Source: Deltaproteobacteria bacterium
GTDB lineage: Bacteria; Bdellovibrionota_B; Oligoflexia; Oligoflexales; Bog-1112
Length of the DNA: 32,666 bases
Reading direction: 5' to 3'
Assembly: GCA_947466225.1 (NCBI GenBank)
Contig: CANIBL010000026.1
Location: 1-32,666 of the forward strand
Positions 15,446 to 23,460 of this stretch are shown here, piece after piece. The position numbers and the translations under genes are program-made. The notes below the pieces were generated by a model. The model was not told the origin of the DNA and searched no databases. It saw only the letters and a program-made list of their open reading frames with translations. Numbering within the stretch: position 1 is the stretch's first letter; each line of letters begins with the position of its first letter.

Positions 15446-16093
15446 ATGAACAATTTACTTCCTGGACTGAAAAGGTTTAGCGAGCATGTTTTCCCCCAAC
15501 AGCAGAAGCTTTTTGAGTCACTTTCTCAGGGGCAAAAGCCTCATACCTTATTGATTACCTGCTCGGATTCAAGGATAGACCCTAATTTAGTAACGCAAAC
15601 CAATCCTGGTGAGCTTTTCGTCGTAAGAAATGCAGGTAATATCGTTCCGCCATTCGGGGCTTCTAAAGGAGGAGAAGAAGCAGCTATTGAGTTTGCTGTT
15701 GACGGTCTTGGGGTTAGCAATATCGTGATCTGTGGACATTCACATTGTGGAGCAATGGCTGCACTTACAGGCAAAGTCAATCTCGATTCTCTTCCTTCCG
15801 TGAAAAATTGGCTGAGACATGCTCAATCAACTAAGAAACGTATGGAGACTAAATCTCATGCTTTTGAGCTTCATGATGTGGTGGAAGAAAATGTCCTTGT
15901 TCAGGTTGAAAACGTAAAAACACACCCATCTGTATCTGCATCACTAAGCTTAGGACGAACACGGATCTTTGCTTGGGTTTATAGCTTTGAAACCGGTTCG
16001 ATAGCCGTTTATGACCCAAAGCTCAAAAGATATCTTCCATCCATCGAAGTAAGAGAGGAGAGCGAAAAAGATGTCTCAAGATTTGCCCTTTAG
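15446..16093 (+). CDS. Beta-carbonic anhydrase
   Basis: This 215-residue enzyme interconverts CO2 and bicarbonate. The beta-class zinc site is complete: Cys39 in CSDSRIDP with the Asp41-Arg43 dyad, and His98 and Cys101 in GHSHCGAM. The FVVRNAGNIVPP (58-69) and GGEEAAIEFAVDGLGV segments are family hallmarks. There is no signal peptide, so it acts in the cytoplasm. A purine-rich AAGGAAAAAGG precedes the ATG. The 3' end overlaps the bestrophin start by 23 nt, so the two are co-translated. It lies divergent from an NhaR-like regulator. The residue after the CSDSR motif is Ile-Asp-Pro, where many have Val or Met, a minor difference. Confidence 0.95.
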   Translation: MNNLLPGLKRFSEHVFPQQQKLFESLSQGQKPHTLLITCSDSRIDPNLVTQTNPGELFVVRNAGNIVPPFGASKGGEEAAIEFAVDGLGVSNIVICGHSHCGAMAALTGKVNLDSLPSVKNWLRHAQSTKKRMETKSHAFELHDVVEENVLVQVENVKTHPSVSASLSLGRTRIFAWVYSFETGSIAVYDPKLKRYLPSIEVREESEKDVSRFAL

Positions 16094-17048
16094 CCAAAGT
16101 CTTATTGATTTATATTCAAAACCACCAAGTATCAAAAAAGCACATTTTTTTAGCCCTTTGGTGGACTTGAAGGAAAATAAATGTGTTAATATGCCTGAGT
16201 CAAAATCATTTCTTGGAACAGCTCTTGCGTGGAAAGGATCCGTGACTCCGAAGGTTTTACCACGCGTTATAGTTGCCGCAATCTATGCGCTTATAATTTG
16301 TTATATTGAGCCTTTGTTTCCTGGATTTTCTTTCTCTATTACTCCATTTGAATACTCAGGCGCTCTTCTTGCGGTAATACTTGTGCTGCGGGTGAATGCT
16401 GGGCACGACCGCTGGTGGGAGGCTCGTAAAATTTGGGGCGCTATTGTAAACCAAAGTCGAAATTTGGCCTTAGTGATATATGGGTATGGCGATCAAAGCA
16501 ATGAAATCAGACAAACACTACTCAAGTGGATTGCAGCGTGGCCCCACGTCATGCGTGGATCTTTGCGAAAGGAATTACAGTTACAAGAAGTAAGCGAGTT
16601 GCTAGGAGAGGATGAAACCGAAAAAATTAGAAAATCGGAAAATACGTCAATGTATGTGGCCCACAAAATTATATCGATGCTTCATTCACTAAGAATGCAG
16701 GGGATGGACTCATATGTATTTCAACGAGCTGAAACAGAGCGTTCTCAATTAATCGATGCAATTGGTGCGTGTGAGCGCATCCGAAATACGCGAATGCCAC
16801 TTGTCCTTGCAATTAAAACAAGGCGATTCATTTTGCTATTTTTACTTCTCCTGCCATTTGCCTTGGTTGATAGAACTGGATGGTTAACGCCACTAATTGT
16901 AGCTTTGGCGTCTTACCCGCTATTTTCTCTAGATGAGATAGGCGCAGAATTGCAAAACCCCTTTTCCCCTCGAAACCTTAGCCATCTACCCTTAGACGCC
17001 ATTTGCAAAACGATTTCAAATAACGTCATGGGGCTTACTAATCTATAA
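16071..17048 (+). CDS. Bestrophin-like anion channel (YneE type)
   Basis: The 325-residue membrane protein has hydrophobic segments near 62-80, 92-108, 273-295 and 297-307, and the bacterial bestrophin signature LRVNAGHDRWWEARKIWGAIVNQSRN (about 106-131). The C-terminal NLSHLPLDAICKTI also fits the family. Bestrophins are pentameric chloride/bicarbonate channels in animals and plants; some bacterial homologues conduct cations. GAGGAG lies about 9 nt before the ATG, inside the carbonic anhydrase gene (23-nt overlap). The pairing suggests bicarbonate passage next to its enzyme, as known for thylakoid bestrophins in algae; this is inferred for a bacterium. The protein would lie in the inner membrane. 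Confidence 0.88.
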   Translation: MSQDLPFSQSLIDLYSKPPSIKKAHFFSPLVDLKENKCVNMPESKSFLGTALAWKGSVTPKVLPRVIVAAIYALIICYIEPLFPGFSFSITPFEYSGALLAVILVLRVNAGHDRWWEARKIWGAIVNQSRNLALVIYGYGDQSNEIRQTLLKWIAAWPHVMRGSLRKELQLQEVSELLGEDETEKIRKSENTSMYVAHKIISMLHSLRMQGMDSYVFQRAETERSQLIDAIGACERIRNTRMPLVLAIKTRRFILLFLLLLPFALVDRTGWLTPLIVALASYPLFSLDEIGAELQNPFSPRNLSHLPLDAICKTISNNVMGLTNL

Positions 17049-17725
17049 GGAGAATTTTCGTGATAAGCGGTAGAGACAATTGAACTTTCTTGATAAAAAA
17101 GTCTAAAAATATAGCCGTCCTGATAGATATTTTACGTCGATGTCTATAGACTCTCGTACGTGCGAAATGGGTTCGCTCTTTATTTCTTTCGAAAAATCGC
17201 CCATTAAAGCGCGCGAACATATTTTAGCCTCTCTCGCTAGAGGTTGCATTCACTGCAATAGATGAACTAGCGAATTCAATTTCTGCAATTCGAGTATGGC
17301 TTTCCATTGGAGACATATTGAATCTAGGCACTATGGAAGGAAGTTATCATAGCCAACGAGCTGAAAAAATAGCGACAGAATCGATTCTGTTCAGCTTTGG
17401 AAAGCGTATGTTATGGACACACGAGAAACTAACACAAAGTCAGTCACAAGGGAAAGACAACATTTTGAGAACTTGTTTTAGATTAGGGAGTTTGGGATGA
17501 ACTTGTGAAATTAGCATCTAATACGATTTGATAGCCAGAGTATCCGAGCCCGATATGCTATGATCCTCATGATTCTCTCTTTTTAGTATGCCATATAAGT
17601 AATCATGCAATAAAAGAGGCCCTACGTGCGTTACAAAATTGCTCTTGCCAATTCCCTTCTGATAACGCTAGGTTTTTCCGAAAGTCGGATGTGAACTTGT
17701 ATACAAAATACTGGGAGGTGCTCCG
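17049..17725. other. Long gap without a recognisable gene
   Basis: Both strands have only short frames (60 codons at 17318-17500 plus, and 17038-17220 minus) without family resemblance or good ribosome sites. A perfect 16-nt palindrome ACAGAATCGATTCTGT lies at 17375-17390 and a weak hairpin near 17231. It may be decayed sequence at the edge of the A/T-rich segment. The promoter of oppA should lie in its last 100 nt. Confidence 0.5.
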
Positions 17726-19378
17726 GTGAAAAGACTTTTTTCGCTCTATCTGGCAAGCGGACTGCTACTAGCAGGACTCATAACAACGCCTGCCGTTGGA
17801 GATACTGCTTCCCACGAGAATTTTGTCCTCATCGGAAATGGGACAGAACCCAAGGGGCTAGATCCCTCTTTGGTTACCGGCGTTCCAGAGTCACATATTC
17901 TCGACAACATGTTTGAAGGCCTTACCAACCGAGACCCCATTACCTTGCAACCCGTACCGGGTGTAGCAGAATCTTGGTCTATCTCCGAAGACAACAAAAC
18001 TTACACCTTTCACTTGCGAAAGAACGCGCGTTGGTCCGATGGCGTAGCTCTGACAGCCGAAGATTTCAAATGGTCTTTCCTCCGAGCGCTTTCCTTTCAA
18101 CTTGCTTCTCCCTATGCGTATCAACTCTATCCCATCAAGAATGCGGAAGCGTTTAACACCCAAAAAATCAAGGACCCCACTCAAGTCGGGATCAAGGTTT
18201 TGGATGCTCATACGCTTCAGCTTGAACTGGAGCGACCTACACCGTACTTCCTGTACATCACGTCCTTTCATACACTCTACCCCACCCCACGTCATGTGAT
18301 CGAGAAGCATCCAGATCAAGAATGGACTCGGGCTGAATATATGGTCTCTAACGGTGCCTTCAAATTGGCAGAATGGAATTTGAATCAGCACATCAAAATT
18401 ATAACAAACCCGATGTACTGGGATCATGCTCGAATCAAGATTGCCGGTGCCTATTTCTATCCCATTGAAAATGCCGACACGGAAATTCGCAATTTCGAGG
18501 CCGGTTCTCTGCATATGACAGAACGGGTGCCTTCGATGAAGATCCCCTTGTTCAAGCGAGAAATTGCAAAATCTCCGAATTCGTATCACCCATTTAAAAT
18601 CACCCCATACTTGGGGACCTACTTCTTTCGATTCAACACCAAAAAACCGCCCCTCAATGATGTTCGGGTGCGTCGCGCTTTAATGCTCACGGTGGATCGA
18701 AAAATGATCGTAGAGCACATTACCCTAGGCGGACAAATCCCCTCTCGGGCATTTACCCCCCCTAATACCGCTGGTTATACATACCCCCCGACATTGCCTG
18801 AAACCGTAACTGAGGCGGAAATCAAGGAGGCACGCACCCTCTTGGCCCAAGCGGGATTTCCAGAAGGAAAAGGATTTCCTAAGTTGGACCTGCTGTACAA
18901 CAATGGGGACGATCATAAAAAAATCTGTGTTTCGGTTCAGCAAATGTGGAGGAAAAACCTGGGCGTCGAAGTGGGCCTCTTGAACCAAGAGTGGAAAGTC
19001 TTTTTAAACTCTGTTCACATGGGAGAATATGCCCTGGCCCGTGCAGGTTGGATTGGAGACTATCCAGATCCCAATACCTTCTTGGATATGTGGGTACAAA
19101 ATGGTGGAAATAATGAAACATTCTGGAGTGATCCAGAGTACGATCGTCTCATCGACTTGGCTGCTGCAGCACTGGATCCACAAGCTCGGTATGGGCACTT
19201 TCGGGAAGCCGAAAAGATTTTGCTAGATAAACTTCCGATTTTACCGATTTACACCTACACAAAAGTAGGTATGATTTCCCCGAAACTCAAGATGCTAGAT
19301 GAGCAGGGAAAAAAAATGGAATGGACCTCCAACATTACACAGCAAATTTTTCTTAAGTATTATACGCTTGTGAAGTAG
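17726..19378 (+). CDS. oppA: Oligopeptide-binding protein OppA
   Basis: The 550-residue protein begins with a Sec signal (MKRLFSLYLASGLLLAGLI, cleavage near AVGD at 24-27) without a lipobox, so it should be periplasmic and soluble. The SBP_bac_5 fold is clear: GTEPKGLDPSL, NMFEGLTNRDP, VPGVAESWSISEDNKTYTFHLR, ARWSDGVALTAEDFKWSF and, late, DYPDPNTFLDMW. These match OppA/MppA-type peptide binders, which deliver di- to pentapeptides to OppBC. The GTG start has GGGAGG 7 nt upstream. It is the first gene of oppABCDF and lies 48 nt before oppB. It may serve amino-acid supply in a peptide-rich niche. Confidence 0.95.
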   Translation: MKRLFSLYLASGLLLAGLITTPAVGDTASHENFVLIGNGTEPKGLDPSLVTGVPESHILDNMFEGLTNRDPITLQPVPGVAESWSISEDNKTYTFHLRKNARWSDGVALTAEDFKWSFLRALSFQLASPYAYQLYPIKNAEAFNTQKIKDPTQVGIKVLDAHTLQLELERPTPYFLYITSFHTLYPTPRHVIEKHPDQEWTRAEYMVSNGAFKLAEWNLNQHIKIITNPMYWDHARIKIAGAYFYPIENADTEIRNFEAGSLHMTERVPSMKIPLFKREIAKSPNSYHPFKITPYLGTYFFRFNTKKPPLNDVRVRRALMLTVDRKMIVEHITLGGQIPSRAFTPPNTAGYTYPPTLPETVTEAEIKEARTLLAQAGFPEGKGFPKLDLLYNNGDDHKKICVSVQQMWRKNLGVEVGLLNQEWKVFLNSVHMGEYALARAGWIGDYPDPNTFLDMWVQNGGNNETFWSDPEYDRLIDLAAAALDPQARYGHFREAEKILLDKLPILPIYTYTKVGMISPKLKMLDEQGKKMEWTSNITQQIFLKYYTLVK

Positions 19379-19426
19379 GATGATAGCATCAGCCAGGAGA
19401 TCCTTGACTACAGCAGGAGCCAACGC

Positions 19427-20344
19427 GTGTTGCTTTACATTTGCAAGAGAATTCTGGGCATGATCCCGGTGCTGTGGGTGATCGTAACCCTCACTTTCTT
19501 CCTGATCCGATTGGCACCAGGGGGGCCTTTCGATCAAGAAAAACACATCCCACCCGAAATTTTGCAGAACTTGGAAGCCAAATACCATATGAACGAACCC
19601 CTGTATATGCAGTATGCCCACTATCTGGGGATGCTGGCCCATGGGGATTTGGGCCCTTCTTTTCGCTACGAAAATCGCACGGTAAACGAAATTATCTTTG
19701 AGACCTTTCCCGTCTCAGCCAAAGTAGGGGGATTGGGGCTATTGTACGCACTGGTGATTGGCGTACTCGCGGGGCTTTTTGCTGCAAGTCGACCCAACAC
19801 CGTACGAGATTACATCCCCATGTTCTTTTCTTTGATCGGGATTTGTTTGCCCTCGTTTGTGATCGGACCTTTGTTGATGCTCCTCTTTGCGGTGAAGTTG
19901 CAATGGGTCAGCGTGAGTGGATGGGAAAAACCCACAGATATCATCCTCCCTGCTATCACTTTGGGTACGATGTATGCCGCCTTTTTTGCTCGACTGACAC
20001 GAGGGGGGATTTTGGATATCATTCGCCAGGATTTCATTCGAACCGCTCATGCAAAAGGGGTTCGCGGTTGGGTCATTATGTTACGTCATACCTTGAAGGG
20101 AGGTATTTTACCGGCTGTAAGTTTTCTTGGGCCAGCAGCAGCTGCCATGCTCACGGGTTCCTTGGTGGTAGAAACTATCTTTAACATCCCAGGATTGGGA
20201 CGATTCTTTGTGCAATCTGCTTTAAATCGAGACTATACCTTGGTGATGGGGTGTGTGTTATTCGTTGCTGTGCTCATTGTCGTGATGAACCTCTTGGTGG
20301 ATATTGCGTATGCCTTTTTAGATCCACGCGTGTCCTATGAGTAA
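19427..20344 (+). CDS. oppB: Oligopeptide permease OppB
   Basis: The 305-residue protein has about six membrane segments (near 9-28, 100-122, 135-155, 170-190, 232-252, 275-297) and the BPD_transp_1 coupling motif (FIRTAHAKGVRGWVIMLRH, about 204-222, EAA-type loop) that contacts the ATPases. The N-terminal LAPGGPF is the family hallmark. It forms the channel with OppC. The GTG start has CAGGAG 8 nt upstream. Its stop lies within the oppC region: the first in-frame oppC ATG (20337) overlaps it by 8 nt, a better-supported one follows at 20361. Confidence 0.95.
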   Translation: MLLYICKRILGMIPVLWVIVTLTFFLIRLAPGGPFDQEKHIPPEILQNLEAKYHMNEPLYMQYAHYLGMLAHGDLGPSFRYENRTVNEIIFETFPVSAKVGGLGLLYALVIGVLAGLFAASRPNTVRDYIPMFFSLIGICLPSFVIGPLLMLLFAVKLQWVSVSGWEKPTDIILPAITLGTMYAAFFARLTRGGILDIIRQDFIRTAHAKGVRGWVIMLRHTLKGGILPAVSFLGPAAAAMLTGSLVVETIFNIPGLGRFFVQSALNRDYTLVMGCVLFVAVLIVVMNLLVDIAYAFLDPRVSYE

Positions 20345-20360
20345 TCGGGGAGAGACCGCT

Positions 20361-21257
20361 ATGACAAGTCCAACCCACTTTCCTCGAGATGAGGTTGCCT
20401 CCATCGAGATGGGGCGGAGTCTATGGCAAGATGCAGTACAGCGCATTCGGGGCAACAAAGTTGCCATGATGAGTTTATGCTATTTGGTATTGCAAGGGTC
20501 TCTTGCATTATTGGCCCCGTATCTCACACGATTTGGATACGAGACCACCGACTTGATGCTAGGGGCTACAGCACCGGATTGGGTGCATTGGTTTGGTACA
20601 GATGATCTCGGACGAGATATGTTGACTCGGGTATTATACGGATCTCGTGTTTCTCTTATGGTAGGACTTTTGGCAACGTTTGTGAGCGTGGTAATCGGTG
20701 TGACCTATGGCGCAGTCTCTGGATACGCTGGTGGTCGTGTAGATGCACTCATGATGCGCGGGTTGGAAATTCTCTATGCGATGCCATTCACATTCTTTGT
20801 AATCATTTTGATGGTGCTGTTTGGACGCAATATTTACTTGATGTTCATTGCCTTGGGTGCTGTCCAGTGGTTGACCATGGCCCGTATTGTACGGGGGCAA
20901 GTGGTGAGCCTTAAAACCATGGAGTATGTATCTGCAGCTCGCGCCATGGGCGTACGCAATCGCGCCATTATCTTTCGACATATTTTACCCAACGTGCTGA
21001 GCCCTGTGATTATCTACAGCACACTCACCATTCCGGGGGTCATCCTCGAGGAAGCCTTTTTAAGTTTTCTCGGACTCGGAGTACAAGAGCCCATGTCCAG
21101 TTGGGGTACCCTGATTGCAGATGGGGTCACGGCCTTGGAAACCTTTCCTTGGATGATTCTATATCCATGTATCACGTTGATGCTGACACTGGTTGCCTTG
21201 AACTTTCTGGGGGATGGTCTCCGAGAAGCTTTGGACCCAAAATCCAACGGGGATTGA
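20361..21257 (+). CDS. oppC: Oligopeptide permease OppC
   Basis: The 298-residue inner-membrane protein pairs with OppB. It has the OppC N-terminal domain (DAVQRIRGNKVAMMSL), HWFGTDDLGRDMLTRVLYGSRVSLMVG (family hallmark), and the coupling loop MEYVSAARAMGVRNRAIIFRHILPN near 186-210. The start at 20361 is chosen because GGGGAGAG lies 8 nt upstream; ATG 20337, 8 codons earlier, overlaps oppB but lacks a ribosome site. The C-terminal LNFLGDGLREALDPK is standard. oppD follows 4 nt later. Confidence 0.94.
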   Translation: MTSPTHFPRDEVASIEMGRSLWQDAVQRIRGNKVAMMSLCYLVLQGSLALLAPYLTRFGYETTDLMLGATAPDWVHWFGTDDLGRDMLTRVLYGSRVSLMVGLLATFVSVVIGVTYGAVSGYAGGRVDALMMRGLEILYAMPFTFFVIILMVLFGRNIYLMFIALGAVQWLTMARIVRGQVVSLKTMEYVSAARAMGVRNRAIIFRHILPNVLSPVIIYSTLTIPGVILEEAFLSFLGLGVQEPMSSWGTLIADGVTALETFPWMILYPCITLMLTLVALNFLGDGLREALDPKSNGD

Positions 21258-21261
21258 TGGT

Positions 21262-22239
21262 ATGACGGAATCCATTCTCGAAGTCAAAGGCTTGAAAACC
21301 TACTTTCATACCCGTGCTGGGGTGGTGAAAGCCGTAGATGGTATTGATTTTACCTTGGGCAAAGGCAAAACCCTGGGGATTGTAGGCGAGTCAGGCTCCG
21401 GCAAAAGCGTATCCATGATGTCTATTCTTGGGCTTTTACCGCAGCCGCCTGCCAAGATTGAGGGTGGTACTGTATTCTTTGAAGGCCAAGATCTCTTGAC
21501 GCTCAATCGAGAGCAGTTGCGTACCCTACGAGGACGCAAGATCGGCATGATTTTTCAAGACCCCATGACGTCGCTCAATCCCTATCTCAAAGTATCAACT
21601 CAGCTCATGGAAGCGCTTACCGAGCACGATCGATCTACATCCAAAAAATCAGCCTACGAGCGCGCCCTTTGGACATTGGAGCAAGTGGGTATCCCCGATC
21701 CAAAGCAACGCATCGAGCAGTACCCGCATCAATTCTCCGGAGGAATGCGACAACGGGTCATGATTGCCATGACGCTGATGATGGCTCCGGAAATCATCAT
21801 CGCTGATGAACCTACCACCGCACTGGATGTCACCATCCAAGCCCAGATTTTGGATATTTTGCGCAACTTACAAGTAAAGCGTGGATTGTCCATGATCCTG
21901 ATTACCCACGACTTGGGTGTTGTAGCAGGTATGAGCGATGATGTGTTGGTAATGTATGCCGGGCGCCCTGTAGAGCAAGGAACCGTGGAAGAAATATTTT
22001 ATCGACCTCATCATCCCTATACCTCCGCCTTGCTGCGTTCCATTCCCTCTGTGCTGCGAGAAGACCAAGAACTCTACTCCATCCGAGGGCTACCGCCGGA
22101 TCCAGCTCGGTTGCCACCCGGTTGTCCCTTTGCCCCCCGTTGTGAACGTGCCATGCCCATTTGTACCCAGGCGCCCCCTATACGTAGGCTGTCTCTGACT
22201 CACACATCGGTCTGTCACTTGGAGGTCTCCCCACCATGA
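21262..22239 (+). CDS. oppD: Oligopeptide ABC transporter ATPase OppD
   Basis: The 325-residue ATPase has Walker A GESGSGKS (42-49), the Q-loop FQDPMTSLNP, signature FSGGMRQR, Walker B IIIADEPTTALD and the H-loop THDLGV. The C-terminal oligo/HPY domain has the Cys set in PPGCPFAPRC and MPICTQAPP that in relatives binds an iron-sulfur cluster. It hydrolyses ATP with OppF to drive import through OppBC on the cytoplasmic side. The frame opens 16 codons earlier inside oppC; ATG 21262 follows the oppC stop by 4 nt and begins family similarity (MTESILEVKGLKTYF). Its stop overlaps oppF as ATGA. Confidence 0.96.
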   Translation: MTESILEVKGLKTYFHTRAGVVKAVDGIDFTLGKGKTLGIVGESGSGKSVSMMSILGLLPQPPAKIEGGTVFFEGQDLLTLNREQLRTLRGRKIGMIFQDPMTSLNPYLKVSTQLMEALTEHDRSTSKKSAYERALWTLEQVGIPDPKQRIEQYPHQFSGGMRQRVMIAMTLMMAPEIIIADEPTTALDVTIQAQILDILRNLQVKRGLSMILITHDLGVVAGMSDDVLVMYAGRPVEQGTVEEIFYRPHHPYTSALLRSIPSVLREDQELYSIRGLPPDPARLPPGCPFAPRCERAMPICTQAPPIRRLSLTHTSVCHLEVSPP

Positions 22240-23249
22240 CAACACCCTCTGTTGCACAAGCCCTTTCTGTTGATAAATTGCAAATGTATTTCCCCTTGAA
22301 GCAAGGGTGGCTAGGACAAAAGCGCGCTTGGATTCGTGCCGTAGACGGAGTTTCCTTCTCGGTTGGGTTAGGTGAAACCTTGGGTCTAGTGGGGGAGTCC
22401 GGTTGTGGGAAATCTTCTCTTGGCCGTACCTTAATTCGACTGTACCGACCCACAAGCGGTTCCATCCAGATCTGTGGGCAAGAAATTGGTGCGCTGGAGG
22501 GAGAGTCTCTGCGCAAAGCTCGGGTTAACTTTCAGATGATCTTCCAAGATCCATACGCGTCGCTCAATCCTCGAATGACGGTGTTTGATAGCATTGCAGA
22601 GCCCTTACGCACCCATGGGATGGCGAAAAATAAACAAGAGTTGGCGCAAAAAATTGAATCGTTGATGCAAAAAGTGGGGCTATCGCCTCGCTTTATTCGC
22701 AAGTATCCCCATGAATTTTCTGGAGGGCAGCGACAACGGGTGGCCATTGCGCGAGCTTTGGCCATGAACCCCAAGGTCATCATTTGTGATGAACCCATCT
22801 CGGCTTTGGATGTTTCCATTCAAGCGCAGATTCTAAACTTGCTTGTGACGCTACAAAAAGAACTGGGTCTTTCTTATCTTTTCATTGCCCACGATTTGGC
22901 TGCGGTACGATATATTTCTTCTCGCATTGCTGTTATGTATCTGGGCCGCATTGTAGAGATTGCAAATAAGACAGATTTGTTTGCAGGTTCGCGTCATCCG
23001 TATACCCAAGCCTTGCTCAGTGCGGTACCCATTGCGGATCCAAAGAAAGAACGGATGCGCAAACGCATTCTGTTGAGTGGCGATTTACCCAGTCCTGTGA
23101 ATCCACCAAGTGGGTGTACATTTCATACCCGATGCCCCTATGCCCAGCCTCGTTGTGTGGCAGAGGTGCCCGTAGCAGAGGAAATTGGAGCAGGACATCA
23201 GGTAGTGTGCCATTTTGCCACTGGGCGACTTTTGCCTCGTTCGATATAA
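22236..23249 (+). CDS. oppF: Oligopeptide ABC transporter ATPase OppF
   Basis: The 337-residue partner ATPase has Walker A GESGCGKS, the Q-loop FQDPYASLNP, signature FSGGQRQR, Walker B VIICDEPISALD and the H-loop AHDLAAV. The N-terminal LQMYFPLKQGWLGQKRAWIRAVDGVSF is OppF/DppF-like. The C-terminal SGCTFHTRCPYAQPRC holds the Cys set of the oligo/HPY domain. GGAGG lies 10 nt upstream of the ATG, within oppD (4-nt overlap). This gene closes the operon; a hairpin follows at 23278. Confidence 0.96.
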   Translation: MTTPSVAQALSVDKLQMYFPLKQGWLGQKRAWIRAVDGVSFSVGLGETLGLVGESGCGKSSLGRTLIRLYRPTSGSIQICGQEIGALEGESLRKARVNFQMIFQDPYASLNPRMTVFDSIAEPLRTHGMAKNKQELAQKIESLMQKVGLSPRFIRKYPHEFSGGQRQRVAIARALAMNPKVIICDEPISALDVSIQAQILNLLVTLQKELGLSYLFIAHDLAAVRYISSRIAVMYLGRIVEIANKTDLFAGSRHPYTQALLSAVPIADPKKERMRKRILLSGDLPSPVNPPSGCTFHTRCPYAQPRCVAEVPVAEEIGAGHQVVCHFATGRLLPRSI

Positions 23250-23277
23250 GGTATATGAGTCTGAGGCGGGCTACGCT

Positions 23278-23310
23278 CGACTTTGACAGGTAATGTATCT
23301 GCCAAAGTCG
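23278..23310 (+). terminator. Hairpin after the opp operon
   Basis: CGACTTTGACAG (23278-23289) pairs with CTGCCAAAGTCG (23299-23310) with one mismatch, 29 nt after the oppF stop. The tract behind it is A-rich rather than U-rich, so termination may be weak. Confidence 0.5.
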
Positions 23311-23366
23311 AACTAAAAAGTAAAATATACCGCGTACTATAGGGCTGATTCTACACAACCATCGCC

Positions 23367-23395
23367 TTGACTTTAAACAACTCTTATCCTACCCT
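23367..23395 (+). promoter_or_regulatory. Promoter of the aaRS-like/pyrDEF operon
   Basis: TTGACT (23367-23372) and TACCCT (23390-23395) are 17 nt apart. The expected 5' leader of about 60 nt holds two hairpins before ATG 23461: TATGCAT/ATGCATA arms at 23405-23429 and TAGAC-TTC-GTCTA at 23428-23440. Confidence 0.45.
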
Positions 23396-23460
23396 AAATG
23401 GGTTTATGCATGGGAGCCCCCTATGCATAGACTTCGTCTAACCACTAGAGGTAGAATTTC

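Noticed and set aside
17375-17390. Palindrome as an SOS box
   Set aside because: The arms are in ACAG...CTGT order, the reverse of the enterobacterial CTGT...ACAG box, and no damage-response gene follows.
17891-18589. Long antisense frame (232 codons) opposite oppA
   Set aside because: It lies wholly inside a well-supported gene, has no family likeness, and no ribosome site; it is a by-product of oppA codon use.
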